A stretch of 64,000 nucleotides of DNA from Litsea cubeba (Eukaryota; Streptophyta; Magnoliopsida; Laurales; Lauraceae): assembly GCA_012931725.1 (NCBI GenBank), contig CM022944.1, positions 35,495,342 to 35,559,341 on the forward strand, in the 5' to 3' direction. The notes under the pieces were generated by a model. That model worked only from the letters and a program-made list of their open reading frames with translations. It ran no database searches and was not told where the DNA came from. A program made the translations under genes and the position numbers. Of this stretch, positions 9,091 through 18,759 are shown one piece after another (positions within the stretch are counted from its first letter, which is position 1; every line of letters begins with the position of its first letter).

Positions 9091-11995
9091 AAAATGGTTC
9101 CCAGCCAAAATTTGAGCTCTCGAGCAAACTTTTGACCTCAGCCGTCGGGATTTCCAGGGCACGCTTCTTCAAGAACTTGCCATGAGATGCTGGGGTGGGC
9201 TGTAACCCTTCTTTCACACCGGGAAGCTTATCCCGAGCAGTTTACCATTGTTTGTCCTCTTGAAACTTCCTTTCCAGGACTTGATCAGCATCTGCAACCC
9301 GGCGAATGAGAGCACTCTCCCTGTCGCGAGCCTCTGTTATAGCAGCCCACTTGGCAGCGACTTGTGCCTTTAAATGCTCAAGACGTTTCCTGGCCTCATC
9401 GACCACCCTATCAAGGATTTTAAGGTCATGTGTCAGCCCAATGATGGCTAGCTCTTCTAAATTCTTCACTCGAACTAGCTGCTTCCTGCTTTGTGTAACC
9501 TCATTCTGGTCAGACTTAGCCTCATCAGCAGGGTCTAGGAACATCTCCTTGAAGAATTGGTCGTCAGCAAAACCCATGGTCTCAAACCACTTGTCACCCA
9601 GTGCAATGATCCTATCAACGATCGCCCTGGCACCTGTGACATCCAGACCAGCCTCTTCGGCATCACCGAGAATCTCCTGCACATGCTGGATCATGCCAAA
9701 TCCAGTATCCAAGTGTCCAACAAGGAGAGTCTCAATCCAAGAGCTCAGAACCCGCACCACCACCTTCTTCGCAAAAAGAAGAGATGGCCCAGCTGAAGAT
9801 TTGCCCCACTCCGTCGGTCGGCTGCTCATGTCATGCCCCGTTGGAAGAGGAACAAAAGAACTCTTTCCAGTCGGTGCTACTGGGGAAGAAATCTCAGCAC
9901 GAGGTACCTCCTCCACCGTGTCAGAATTGGTCCTAGGAGTCTCTACCTCCGGATCAACCTCTGGCATCCCTTGCTCTGGCTCTGAAGGAAGCGACGGACT
10001 CTCCTCTGTCACTTCAAAACCTGCCAAAGAAATACAAAAAGGTATGAATATGATCCAGTTTGAAAATCATTATCGGGGTTATTACTACAAAATACCTTCT
10101 TCGACAACTGGTGGAACACTCTTTTCCTCCATAAACTCATTGGAAGCATCGTCAACATTTGCATCCATCGATGGTTCAAAGTCATCGGAATCCTGTGGCA
10201 AGTCAGCTGACAAGAAAAATGTTAGCAAACCAAGTCACAGACAAAAAAAAACCAAAAAAATTCATACCAGTTGGAGATTCTGGAATCACTCCATAGTCCC
10301 TCGGTTCTTCTTCTAGTGCCGCAACCGGATCCGTCACCGCCTCATCGGTTGGAACCTCAGGCATCGCCAAGTCTTCCTCTGCTAAAAAAAAAAGGAAGCA
10401 GCGGGGGGAGAAAACAAATCAAGACGTGGAAAACCCCATGAAAAGAAATGGAAAGAGAAAGAGGAAGAATCATACCTTCACCGACGGTCTCTTCTTCTCG
10501 GCCCCTCTTTTCTGGAGGCTCGTCAGCATTCCCTGGCACCTCCTCATTAATAGTAAGAGGAACTTCCAAGTCAGGAGAGTCCTCATGCTGCCCCTGCTGC
10601 GATGATGACTCCTCTTCCTCTTACTTCTACGGGCTCACTTCTTAGAGGAACCTGCCCCGCTGTTAGAGTCAGGTTTCCCACTTGACTCCTCACTGGATGG
10701 TCTACTCTTGCCAGTAGACTCCATGGAGGCTTGCCTCTGTGCCGCTTACATCCAAGCATCAAGTTCAGCTTCCTCTTGTTCTAGCTGCTCTAAAGCCTCA
10801 TCAGGTATTTCTCGAATAGCTTCAGAACCAATGACGCCCTGGTCACCGAGAAAGCCTATCTTGTGCTTCTCTCCAGAATGGAAGGCCTAAACTTCCTCTC
10901 GCCGGACGCCATCCGACTTTCCAAGGCCTTTTCCAGATGACAGCTTCAAATCAAGCTCCCTCTTGGAAAGTCCTCGATATGCCGAAAAGCTCTCCACAAA
11001 CCACTTCATGAAGCCGGCAGTTCGGGAAGCCGACAACACAGGATAAGAGATCATGGCAGTAGTGTCTTCAGCATTATAGAAAGCCTATGCGTTTCTCCCA
11101 TCCTGTAAACCTCCAAAGCGCTTCACCATGCTTAAAGGCGCTCCAACAACCCCTTGAGAAAAGCCCAACTGCAGAGCAAAGCGAGAAGGTACATACGGCT
11201 GGATGTCGACGAAAAGATGTCTGCGGTACACCATCTTGCCGACATGTATGCTGAAAATCCACTCCTCTGCATTTGTCAAGGAGAGTCGCGGGAGGAACCA
11301 AAATCAAAAACCTTCTATCGCAACTCCGGAGAAAGCTTCACTGAAAACTGCCCCATCTCGACGTCCCTAAACCATCGGATCCTCATGCGGGCAAACAAAA
11401 GTGATTCGGACACGACTTTGCCCTTAGCCAGCCGAATCATCAGAGGATCATCATCCTGTGCAGCACCCAGCCGGTGGAAGCCAGGACAGTGGTACACGTA
11501 CCACGAATAAAAGATGTGGGCTGAAAATACCCAAGCCGAACCAAAAAAGCAGCAGCCTGCAGTTCGGTACACAAGTAGGAGTAAAGAGCTGGCACCAAAG
11601 CAAGCTGCTCTCCAAACGCCATCTTAGAAGCCGGAAAAATACAATGTGGCCTGATGTGTGTTCCATTTCCTCCAGCAAAAATGGCGTCACCAAGTAAATA
11701 AGTGAGGTAAACAGCGAGATCTCTCCGCAGTGCAATGTCAGGACATATGGCGTTTGTACTCGCACAGAAATCTCTCAACTCTTCTTGCATAGCCAAAATC
11801 TTCTTTGAACCCGGATCCTTAGCCCTGTCTTCCCGGGTCATGCTATCAGAAGGCTCCCCACTTTAAAACTATTAGGAGGTGAAGAGTTAAAACTCTTCCA
11901 ACTATTGGATCTAACTTTCAAGCCCTCCTTCTCCTTCAAAAAATCAAAGAAGACAACAAGCTGAAAGTACATAAGCCTGAACTCCTCAGACTGCT
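9091..11995 (-). pseudogene. Antisense plant-mobile-domain-like gene, G0 copy (truncated)
   Basis: The same multi-exon gene as at 54350-59050, on the strand opposite to G0 pol. Exon 5 runs 10020 to about 9095, with an open 261-codon frame (10027-9242) that includes the LLFAKKVVVRVLSSW stretch frameshifted in G3. Intron 4 is 10021-10095, exon 4 10096-10206 (111 nt), intron 3 10207-10267, exon 3 10268-10378 (111 nt), intron 2 10379-10475, and exon 2 10476-11995. All introns have GT/AG ends on the - strand. Exon 2 is cut at 11995 by LTR piece L1 at the codons for a QSEEF motif; its 5' part, intron 1 and exon 1 are not seen. Stops and frameshifts are present (for example near 10980-11080 and at the 3' end). 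The C-terminal part has a coiled-coil-like stretch. Confidence 0.8.
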
Positions 11996-12500
11996 TGTAA
12001 GACCCCGACCCGAGAGACCTCGAGTAGAGTTAATTAAGTTGTGCGTTAGCTTTAAGTGTGTTTAGTGATTTTGAATTAGTTTTGGGTTAGAATAGCTTTT
12101 ATAATAGCTTTGGGGAATTTTGAGAGCCTTTTTACTTGTGAGACCCTTTTGGGGTTCTTACTTCGAATTGTGTGAGATTGGAGGTTTACCAATGATTTCC
12201 AAAAATTATATTTTTAACCCCATTTGACTTATCTTGTTAATCCCTACAACTTTCATGTTGACATCGTTCCCATTCGAGGGCCCTAAACCTGACTTTTTAC
12301 AATTTGAGGGCAAAATGGTCTTTTTACCCAAAATCTGGACACCAGTTTCAATGTCACCAAAACGTGCAAAATATATACTTTTTGGAAACTAGAAATTTCG
12401 CCGATCAACTTTATCTTCTTCGTCGAATTCGTTTGAAGCCCAGAAAGCCATGTTTTTAGCCCGAGAAGTCTTTTAAGTTGTGGGCCCCATCCCCACTTGC

Positions 12501-12508
12501 TATATAAG
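12501..12508 (+). promoter_or_regulatory. L1 TATA box
   Basis: TATATAAG within CTTGCTATATAAGGAGAG, about 505 bp into the LTR and followed by a C/T-rich stretch. In S the TATA box is at a similar offset (about 490 bp). Confidence 0.65.
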
Positions 12509-13377
12509 GAGAGTTCTCTTCTTCATTTACCTCTTTCTTGCTAAAACCCTAGAAGGAGAGGAAGTCCCAGCCCTAAGGGTTTCTCCCTTGTCCCTCTTGC
12601 TTCCTTCCTCATAAATCACCACAAGAACTCTTCTCAATCAAGAAATGGACTCCATGATCATCTTCCTCACCTCAAGAGCTTCCTATGGGTACCATTTGTG
12701 AAGACATGCATCACCATTGGAGCTTCTTGTGAGCTCTCTCTACCTACTTGGAGCACTTTTAGGTAAGTGATCCTTCCAATCTCCTAGATTCTTACTCTCC
12801 TAGCCCTAGGGAGACTTAATCTTGGCTATTGCAAGTTTCCCCTTCTATTGCTTGGTTTTGATGGTTTTAGGGTTTGGATTTGGGGGTTTTTGTGTAGACT
12901 TGGTATCTTGGCTTGGAGAGGTGTTTGAGGCTTGATTTGCTTAGCTTTGGACCTAAGGCAAGTGGATGAATGGATTGATTTCATGATTTTATGTTTATAA
13001 AGATTTGAACTCTTACTCATTGCTTTCACCTAATGTATTTCTATGAGTTTTCATGATTTTGGAAATATGCATGATGATAGGCTACTCTTTATTAATAGTC
13101 CTCTTGGAAAACATGTGCATCATTGTCTTGTTTATAGATCATTGTGTTCATTTATGGACTTTTATCAATGGAGTTGCCTTGCATTGAATGTGGTGGAAGT
13201 GATGGAGAAGTTATGTCTGGTTGGAGTGGTTGTTGAGGGAAGTAAATGATGGATTGAATGGGGCTTGAATGAGGTTTTAGAGACCCTCAAATGTATGATT
13301 AATGGGTGCTCAAAAGGGGTGAAAGGAAAGAAAAAAGAAGGGCCGAACTGTGTACAGAAATCAGTTTCTGGACAGTT

Positions 13378-13440
13378 CGCTCGAGCGACCGTGACACATC
13401 ACTCGAACGAACCTGTCACAGAACCTCGGCCGCTCGAGCG
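13378..13440. promoter_or_regulatory. CGCTCGAGCG palindrome array, L1
   Basis: Perfect CGCTCGAGCG at 13378-13387 and 13431-13440, with a decayed copy (CACTCGAACG) at 13400-13409. Spacing is 22 and 31 bp. The 21/30-bp spacing pattern of the six-copy array in S (27921-28052) is repeated here. Confidence 0.75.
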
Positions 13441-14062
13441 AACTACCTGTCTGGTATGGGTTAATACCTAAGGACTTGAAACGTTGTTTTTAGGCTTGGG
13501 GAGGTATTGTTTGGAGCCCAATGCTAGGTAAGGACTTGTAAGGCGTTGTATGAAGTCCGGAGGAAGGAGAAACCTCATCATGGAGATTCGGTGAGGATTT
13601 CTAGATTGGTCAATGTGTAAAAGGACCCGGAATGTCTTTAATTCCTAAAGAGTACCAATTTATATCATGACCGACATACGGGACCCTATTCACACTGATT
13701 CAATTCTAGGAACCTCATTGTCTAGCCCAAAAATATATGAGAAACCATTTGTACTCGATTTTCAACCAAACTCTTATTTGGAATTTGAAACCCATGTGAT
13801 ATGACTAGACTGTCCCGAGAATATTAGAAGTGATGTGTTTAGCTTTTGCTAACCTGTATGTGTGTCATGCCTCCAGACCGAGGACCCGTTAAACGAGACC
13901 TTAATCCGGGGTCGTGGCACGACGGGCCAGAAAATTCCATCCGCACATGCTAGTTTCCCACAAGTTTCCGTGGTAAGGATCCCCGAAATCCGATCCAACA
14001 GTGATTAATAAGAATCACATTCATACGAATAACTTACGCGGAGGCATTGTAGCTTTTATTGG

Positions 14063-14142
14063 CCGATCGATCGGTCCTGAAATGCTCTCAGTTATTTACA
14101 GTCCGATCGATCGGACCTGAAATGCCCATAGCCCGATCGATC
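14063..14142. promoter_or_regulatory. CCGATCGATCGG palindrome array, T LTR
   Basis: CCGATCGATCGG occurs at 14063-14074 and 14103-14114, and the decayed CCGATCGATCAG at 14133. The first two are perfect 12-bp palindromes. The linker GACCTGAAATGC (or TCCTGAAATGC) is repeated with them. Spacing is 40 and 30 bp. They lie about 900 bp downstream of the LTR TATA box, in the transcribed part. Confidence 0.75.
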
Positions 14143-15024
14143 AGACCGCGGCGAATCTCAGCCTATTTGGCTGGATCCCCCTTTTTGTCCAATCCCTCTC
14201 CATTTTCTTTCTTTCCCCTTCTTCCATACACATCTCCATGAGTATTTGGGCCCTTTCTTGACCTCCTCAACTCATCAAATCATCATTCAATAATCATTCC
14301 AATCAATCATACAAACACTTTTAAATCAAAGTTTTCTCCATTCTTTAAACAACAAGACTTAACATAAAGAAAGACTAATTTTTAAAAATGACCAAAGTGA
14401 AAACCACTTCCAATTCATTGTAAAACAATAACATAATTGAGATCACACATAAACATTGCTCCATTTATCTAAGGTAGAACCATAAATCATAAAATGATTA
14501 GAACATAGGAATGAAATACCATGAAATGGAACTAAATAAATGGAATTGTCATATTAAGTGAAGTATTCACTTGCCTCAAGCCAAGATGAGAGCTAAGATA
14601 CTTCTCAAACAATGCTCTAGGGTCTCAAGCTCCAAATCTACAAAAAAACCCAAAATTTTCCCAAAGAGAACCCTAAAAATCAATATTTGTAAATCTCCAA
14701 GGAAAACTCTTGCATGTAGGATGAAAACACTCTAAATGAAGAGAAAAACAAGGATCTCAAGTTTAGAAAGCCATTGCTAACCTTGAAAAGCTCAAACGAA
14801 GAAGAGAAGCTTGAAAGAGCCCCTTGCCCTAGCTCAAAACCTTTGAAAAATGTGTCTTTGGAAAGCTTGAAAGATGAGGAAGAACCCTAGGAGATCAATC
14901 CTCCATGAAAACTCCAAGAAATGGGTGTTTCAGATGAGAGAGAAAGTGCTGGAAGAGAGGGAAAAACCCTTGCTCCAAACCGTGCAGGAAAAAGAAATGA
15001 AGGAAGAAGAAGAGAGCTCATCTT

Positions 15025-15032
15025 CTTATAAG
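15025..15032 (-). promoter_or_regulatory. T LTR TATA-like box
   Basis: CTTATAAG (self-complementary) between a GGGGCCCACAAAACCC stretch and a purine/pyrimidine-rich leader, matching the TATAAAAGG position in S. Confidence 0.5.
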
Positions 15033-15533
15033 ATGGGTTTTGTGGGCCCCGATCTTCACACGACTAAAAATGATATTTACGGGCCCCGAATGAAAACGAC
15101 GAAGAAGACAAAAACGATCAGCGAAATTTTTATTATCCAAAAAGTATAGTTTTGTCAATTTTTGAAATTTTCGAAATTTGGGTACAGATTTCGTGTGAAA
15201 GGTCAGTTTTGCCCTTTTTCTCGAAAAACGCAGTTTCTGATCATTAAATCAAGATGGTCAAAACATGAAAGTTGGTAATATAAATGAAATGAGTCAAAAT
15301 GCACAAAATTGGGATTTTTTGAAAGTCAAAGTTACACCCCAAAGGTTCACGCACAACGCACGGGCACCCCGGCCCGCGCCAAGCCTAAGTCAACGACTCT
15401 CAAAAGTTCCCAAAGCTATTCAAACATTCTAATCTAGCTTAAGAAAATAAGCTAATCGTCCACTAACCCCACTTATCAACTAATTATGGTTAAAATATAA
15501 TTAAATATTCCAAACATGGGTCGGGGTCTGACA

Positions 15534-15547
15534 TCCTCCACCCCTAA
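15534..15547 (-). promoter_or_regulatory. T polypurine tract
   Basis: On the - strand, AGGGGTGGAGGA directly precedes the LTR start TGTCAGACC. This fixes the LTR boundary at 15533. Confidence 0.7.
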
Positions 15548-15554
15548 AAATCAC

Positions 15555-16810
15555 ATTTGGTCCTCTAAATGATCACTAACCTCTGGAAACAGCTGAGGGT
15601 GTTTCTTCTGGACCTGATCACGAAGTTCCCAAGTGGCCTCTTCTGGTCCATGATTCTCCCAACGAATCTTTACCCACTGAATTGTTCTGTTTCTCAGCTC
15701 TTGCTCTTTGGTGTCAATAATTTATGCCGGTTTCTCAATGTAGGTGGCATCTTCTCGAACATCCAACGGTTCGTGATGTAGCACGTGTGAAGGGTCCGAA
15801 ACATACTTCCTTAGCATTGACACGTGAAACACATTGTGCACACCAGAAAGTTCCGGGGGCAAAGCTAATCTATATGCTACTTCCCCGATACGACTCAAGA
15901 TCTCATACGGTCCAATGAATCTCTTAGACAATTTACCCTTCTGCCCAAATCTCAGCGTTCCTCTAACCGGATATACTTTCAAAAACACTTTATCTTCAAC
16001 TTGGAATTGTAGATCATTCCTTCAAACATCAGCATAGCTTTTCTATCGGCTTCTCGAAATCTTCAATCGTTCATGAATAATTCTGACTTTATCACTTGTC
16101 TCTTCAACCAAAGAAGGTCCATGAAAACTATGTTCTCCGACTTCTTCCCAACACACTGGGGTCCTACACTTCCTGCCATACAACGCTTCGAAAGGGGCCA
16201 TCCCTATGCTCGCATGGTAACTGTTGTTGTAGGCAAACTCACAGAGTGATTAATTCTCATCCCATTGATTCTTGAAATCAAGTACACAAGCTCTAAGCAT
16301 GTCTTCAAGGGTCTGAATAGTCCTCTCTGACTAACCATCAATTTGCAGGTGATATGCTGTGCTGAATTGAAGCTTCGTTCCCATTGATTCATGTAAGTTC
16401 TTCCAAAATCTCGAAATAAATCTGCTATCTCAATCTGAAGTAATGGAGACCGACTGACCATGACGACTAACAATCTCCTTCACGAAAGCTTATGCCAAAG
16501 CCAACATGTGCATTTTCTTCCCGGTCTTCAAAGGAATAAAGTGTGCCGACTTCGTTAACCGATCTACTATGATCCAAATAGCATTGTTCCCTCTGCTTAT
16601 AGTCGGTAGACCTGAGACGAAATCCATAGTCAGGTGTTCCCATTTCCACTATGGAATTCCTAACGGCTTCAAAAGCCCAGGTGGTTTCTGATGTTCTGCC
16701 TTCACCAATTGACAAGTCATGCATCTAGATACAAAGGCTGCTATCTCTTTCTTCATATTATTCCACCAAAAACGACTCTTCAAATTTTGGTACATCTTCG
16801 TACTCCCCGG
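15555..16810 (-). pseudogene. pol: T integrase and chromodomain, 3' half of pol
   Basis: The end of a chromovirus polyprotein. From 16810 downward: the rest of the zinc region (RFWWNNMKKEIAAF, then CMTCQLVKAEHQKP), then the catalytic core in a frame with several stops (near 16648, 16490, 16420, 16330 and 16050). The C-terminal block follows at 15988-15722 (FGQKGKLSKRFIGPYEIL, then HNVFHVSMLRKY), and finally a chromodomain-like tail at about 15735-15555 (IQWVKIRWENHGPEEATWE). The chromodomain would read histone marks and guide integration in the Tekay/Del group. One stop lies just before it. The N-terminal half of the zinc region is at 48559 and above. Confidence 0.85.
16806..16810. repeat. 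G1 target-site duplication, left copy
   Basis: CCCGG, identical to 48559-48563 on the other side of G1. It places G1 inside T. Confidence 0.9.
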
Positions 16811-17085
16811 TGATGGACCGCGCTCCTGCTCGGTTCTACCGAGGTCGGCGGACGTGGGAGTCCGTTGGGTCCGACCCTTTCGTAACCGGGGGGCAGGGGC
16901 GTGCATTAATATTTTTGTTGTGTGGGTGTGCCAGATTTTCTATTTTACTTGGAATTGCAACTGGTGGTCCGGAGATCAACCTTCGCAAGTAAAAAGGAAA
17001 TCAACTTCTTTCAAGTTTTCCATTGCACATATATTTAAGAAAAGAGACATTTTTCTTGGTTTGCCGTGAAAGGTGATTTTTTTGG

Positions 17086-17160
17086 CAATTATAGCCGATT
17101 TTGGCATTTATAGCCGATTTTTGGCGTTTATAGCCGATTTTGGCGTTTATAGCCGATTTA
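17086..17160. repeat. GGCRTTTATAGCC array in the G1 3' LTR
   Basis: Four copies of a ~20-bp unit around GGCRTTTATAGCCGATTTT (the first reads GGCAATTATAGCC). It corresponds to 46398-46472 in the 5' LTR and to three copies at 50858-50912 in G3. The same core forms the long array in the 3' region of the element. Confidence 0.8.
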
Positions 17161-17657
17161 CAATCCTTATCAATAATGAAAGACAAGAGTTGTGATTTTC
17201 TTGTCTCTTTTGAAAAAATACAAACTACAATGAAAAGCAAGAAAAGGAGGATCTAACTTCTCAGGAGATTGTGGGGGACTCGTTTAGATTGACGGTCGCA
17301 AGCCATATGTGGGCTTCGCCATCAACCATGCAGATGAGAACAGAGGATGCTATTGATTCGCTTGGCTAGGCTATAACCTCAGGTTTTTAGAGGACAAAGA
17401 CCAAAAAGAGGTCCTATGTCCAATAAAAAGCCGAGTAGACGGGCTGAAAAGCCACGTCTAAGCCATTTGGAGGCAGAAGGAGAAGGCAAGGACCTTGGGG
17501 GGGGGGGTACCCCCAAGGGACTTTTGTCACCTTGTAGCGGTGGTCGGTGTAGGATTTCTGCAGAGTTTTCTCTCTTTTCCTTCCCTGAATTTCTGTGTTT
17601 TGTCTGTGTCTCTGTCTGTGATTTTTCTTCGATCATTTCTTCTTGGAGAGCTCTCCT

Positions 17658-17664
17658 ATTTATA
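17658..17664 (-). promoter_or_regulatory. G1 3' LTR TATA box
   Basis: TATAAAT on the - strand within GCCTATAAATAGGAGAGC, identical to the promoter of the 5' LTR (46971-46977) and of the G3 LTR (51412-51418). Confidence 0.7.
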
Positions 17665-18322
17665 GGCTTTTAGGTAGCCATTTAGGAGGGTTTATGGGCT
17701 TTTATTGTCATTAAGCCGCATAATGGGAGGAGTTACAGGATTTAAATCTTTATTTTGTAACTCCTTTTTCTTGGCTTCTGATTGGCCGGAGGAGATTGAG
17801 GGCATTTAATCGCCTTTAATCGCCATGATGGGAGGAATTTCATGGGTTAAATGCCATGAATCTCTTGACTTGTAACTCCCGGATGCTTGCTTCTGATTGG
17901 TCCATCCAAAGAAATGGATTAATGACTGTAATAAAGCTAGTCAATTAATCGCATTAAGTGATCGCCGAGAAGTTGAAGAGTCGCGGGCCGTGCCGCGCCT
18001 TTTGGGATTCTTCTGATAATGATCATCGATGGATCTTCATATAGATCGACATCGGATGACCATGTGAGTTCAGGTGTTGGTTGCCAACAGCGGGTCAGTG
18101 CCATCTGTCCTGTTGATTTCTCGATCGGTCGGGTAGAAAGCACACTTTTTTTTTATTGACCGGGTGGCGATCAATGTTCTTTTTGATACTGTTGATGATT
18201 AACCCATGTTTTTTACGGATGTCAGAGGATTTGGTGTCTCAAAAGTTTGAATTTTGGAAACTACCAGAGGCTGGACGCTTCGAATCGGGAAAAAACGGCG
18301 AAAACCGGGGTTTCCGGGGCCT

Positions 18323-18759
18323 GTGGGCCATCCCCCGTTTTTTTTTTTTCTCCTTTCTCCTCTTTTTTTTTTGAGAAAGTTTCCTTTCTTTTTTTTTTTT
18401 GCTCATCAGGATAATGCCCTTTTTTTTTGGCAAACCTAGATGTTCATGCATGCATTCTATTGTAAATTAAATTTGTAGCATGATGTGATAGCATACCTGA
18501 AAGTTTTCGCAAATTTGGGAATTTGGAGCTTGCAGTGATGTTGAGCCCTTCCTGATTTTGCGGAGACTTTGAGGTTTCGAAAGTTTGGAGTTTCGGAGCT
18601 CGCAGCAATGTTGAGCCCATCTTCAAGCTTTCTATTTCTTTCGGGATAGTTCCTTTTCTTCGGAATTGCCCCGTCATTATGTCAAAATTTCGCCAGATTT
18701 TTTTTTAGCGAGATTCTGTCATTTTGATGTTTGATCTTTTTCTTTTCCATCCTTTGCAG
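18323..18759 (+). other. Remnant of intron 1 of the G1 antisense gene
   Basis: T-rich sequence matching 54611-55139 of G3, which is intron 1 there. It ends in a good acceptor, a pyrimidine tract and TTTGCAG at 18759. The donor and exon 1 are missing because of the deletion that joins this stretch to the LTR. Confidence 0.75.

Larger units (their letters stand above)
6568..11995 (+). mobile_element. G0: Tat-type Ty3/gypsy element, 3' part
   Basis: Visible part of the outermost element. It holds the integrase end on the + strand, the repeat-filled 3' region, and the antisense gene on the - strand. This layout is the same as in G1 and G3, where it is complete enough to identify a Tat-type element. 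G0 is cut on the left by C0 and on the right by L1, which enters the antisense gene at 11996. Its LTR is not seen. Confidence 0.85.
11996..13862 (+). repeat. L1: 5' piece of a Tekay-like LTR
   Basis: Starts TGTAAGACCCCGACC exactly where the G0 antisense exon breaks off. The start closely matches S at 26546 (TGTAAGATCCCGACC) and the T LTR start (TGTCAGACCCCGACCC on the - strand). It has a TATA box at 12501 and the palindrome CGCTCGAGCG near 13378-13440, also as in S. It stops at 13862, where the T LTR begins, so the rest should lie beyond T, outside the window. The short frames at 12826-13471 have no recognisable product. Confidence 0.7.
13863..15533 (-). repeat. T 3' LTR (1,671 bp)
   Basis: On the - strand it runs from TGTCAGACCCCGACCC (15533) to GGAGGCATGACA (13863). 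A TATA-like CTTATAAG lies about 505 bp from its start, and three CCGATCGATCGG-type palindromes lie further in. It resembles S around the promoter: both have a GACGATCGTTTTTGTCTTC stretch and nearby GGGGCCC motifs. Frames in it, such as 14874-15149, are not supported as genes. Confidence 0.85.
16811..18322 (-). repeat. G1 3' LTR, truncated by deletion
   Basis: Matches 46126-47638 of the 5' LTR, including the terminal TGATGGACCGC (read on the + strand). It lacks the remaining ~0.9 kb. At 18318-18322 the sequence GGCCT passes straight into intron 1 of the antisense gene. In G3 these two points lie about 2.5 kb apart, so the 5' part of this LTR, the polypurine tract, and the promoter and first exon of the antisense gene are deleted. 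It keeps the TATA box (17658-17664), the GGC...GCC array (17086-17154) and the G-run hairpin (about 17491-17522). Confidence 0.85.

Noticed and set aside
9306..10316. 336-codon frame on the + strand
   Set aside because: It is the complement of exons 3-5 of the antisense gene copy in G0, whose own frame is conserved in two other copies with matching introns.
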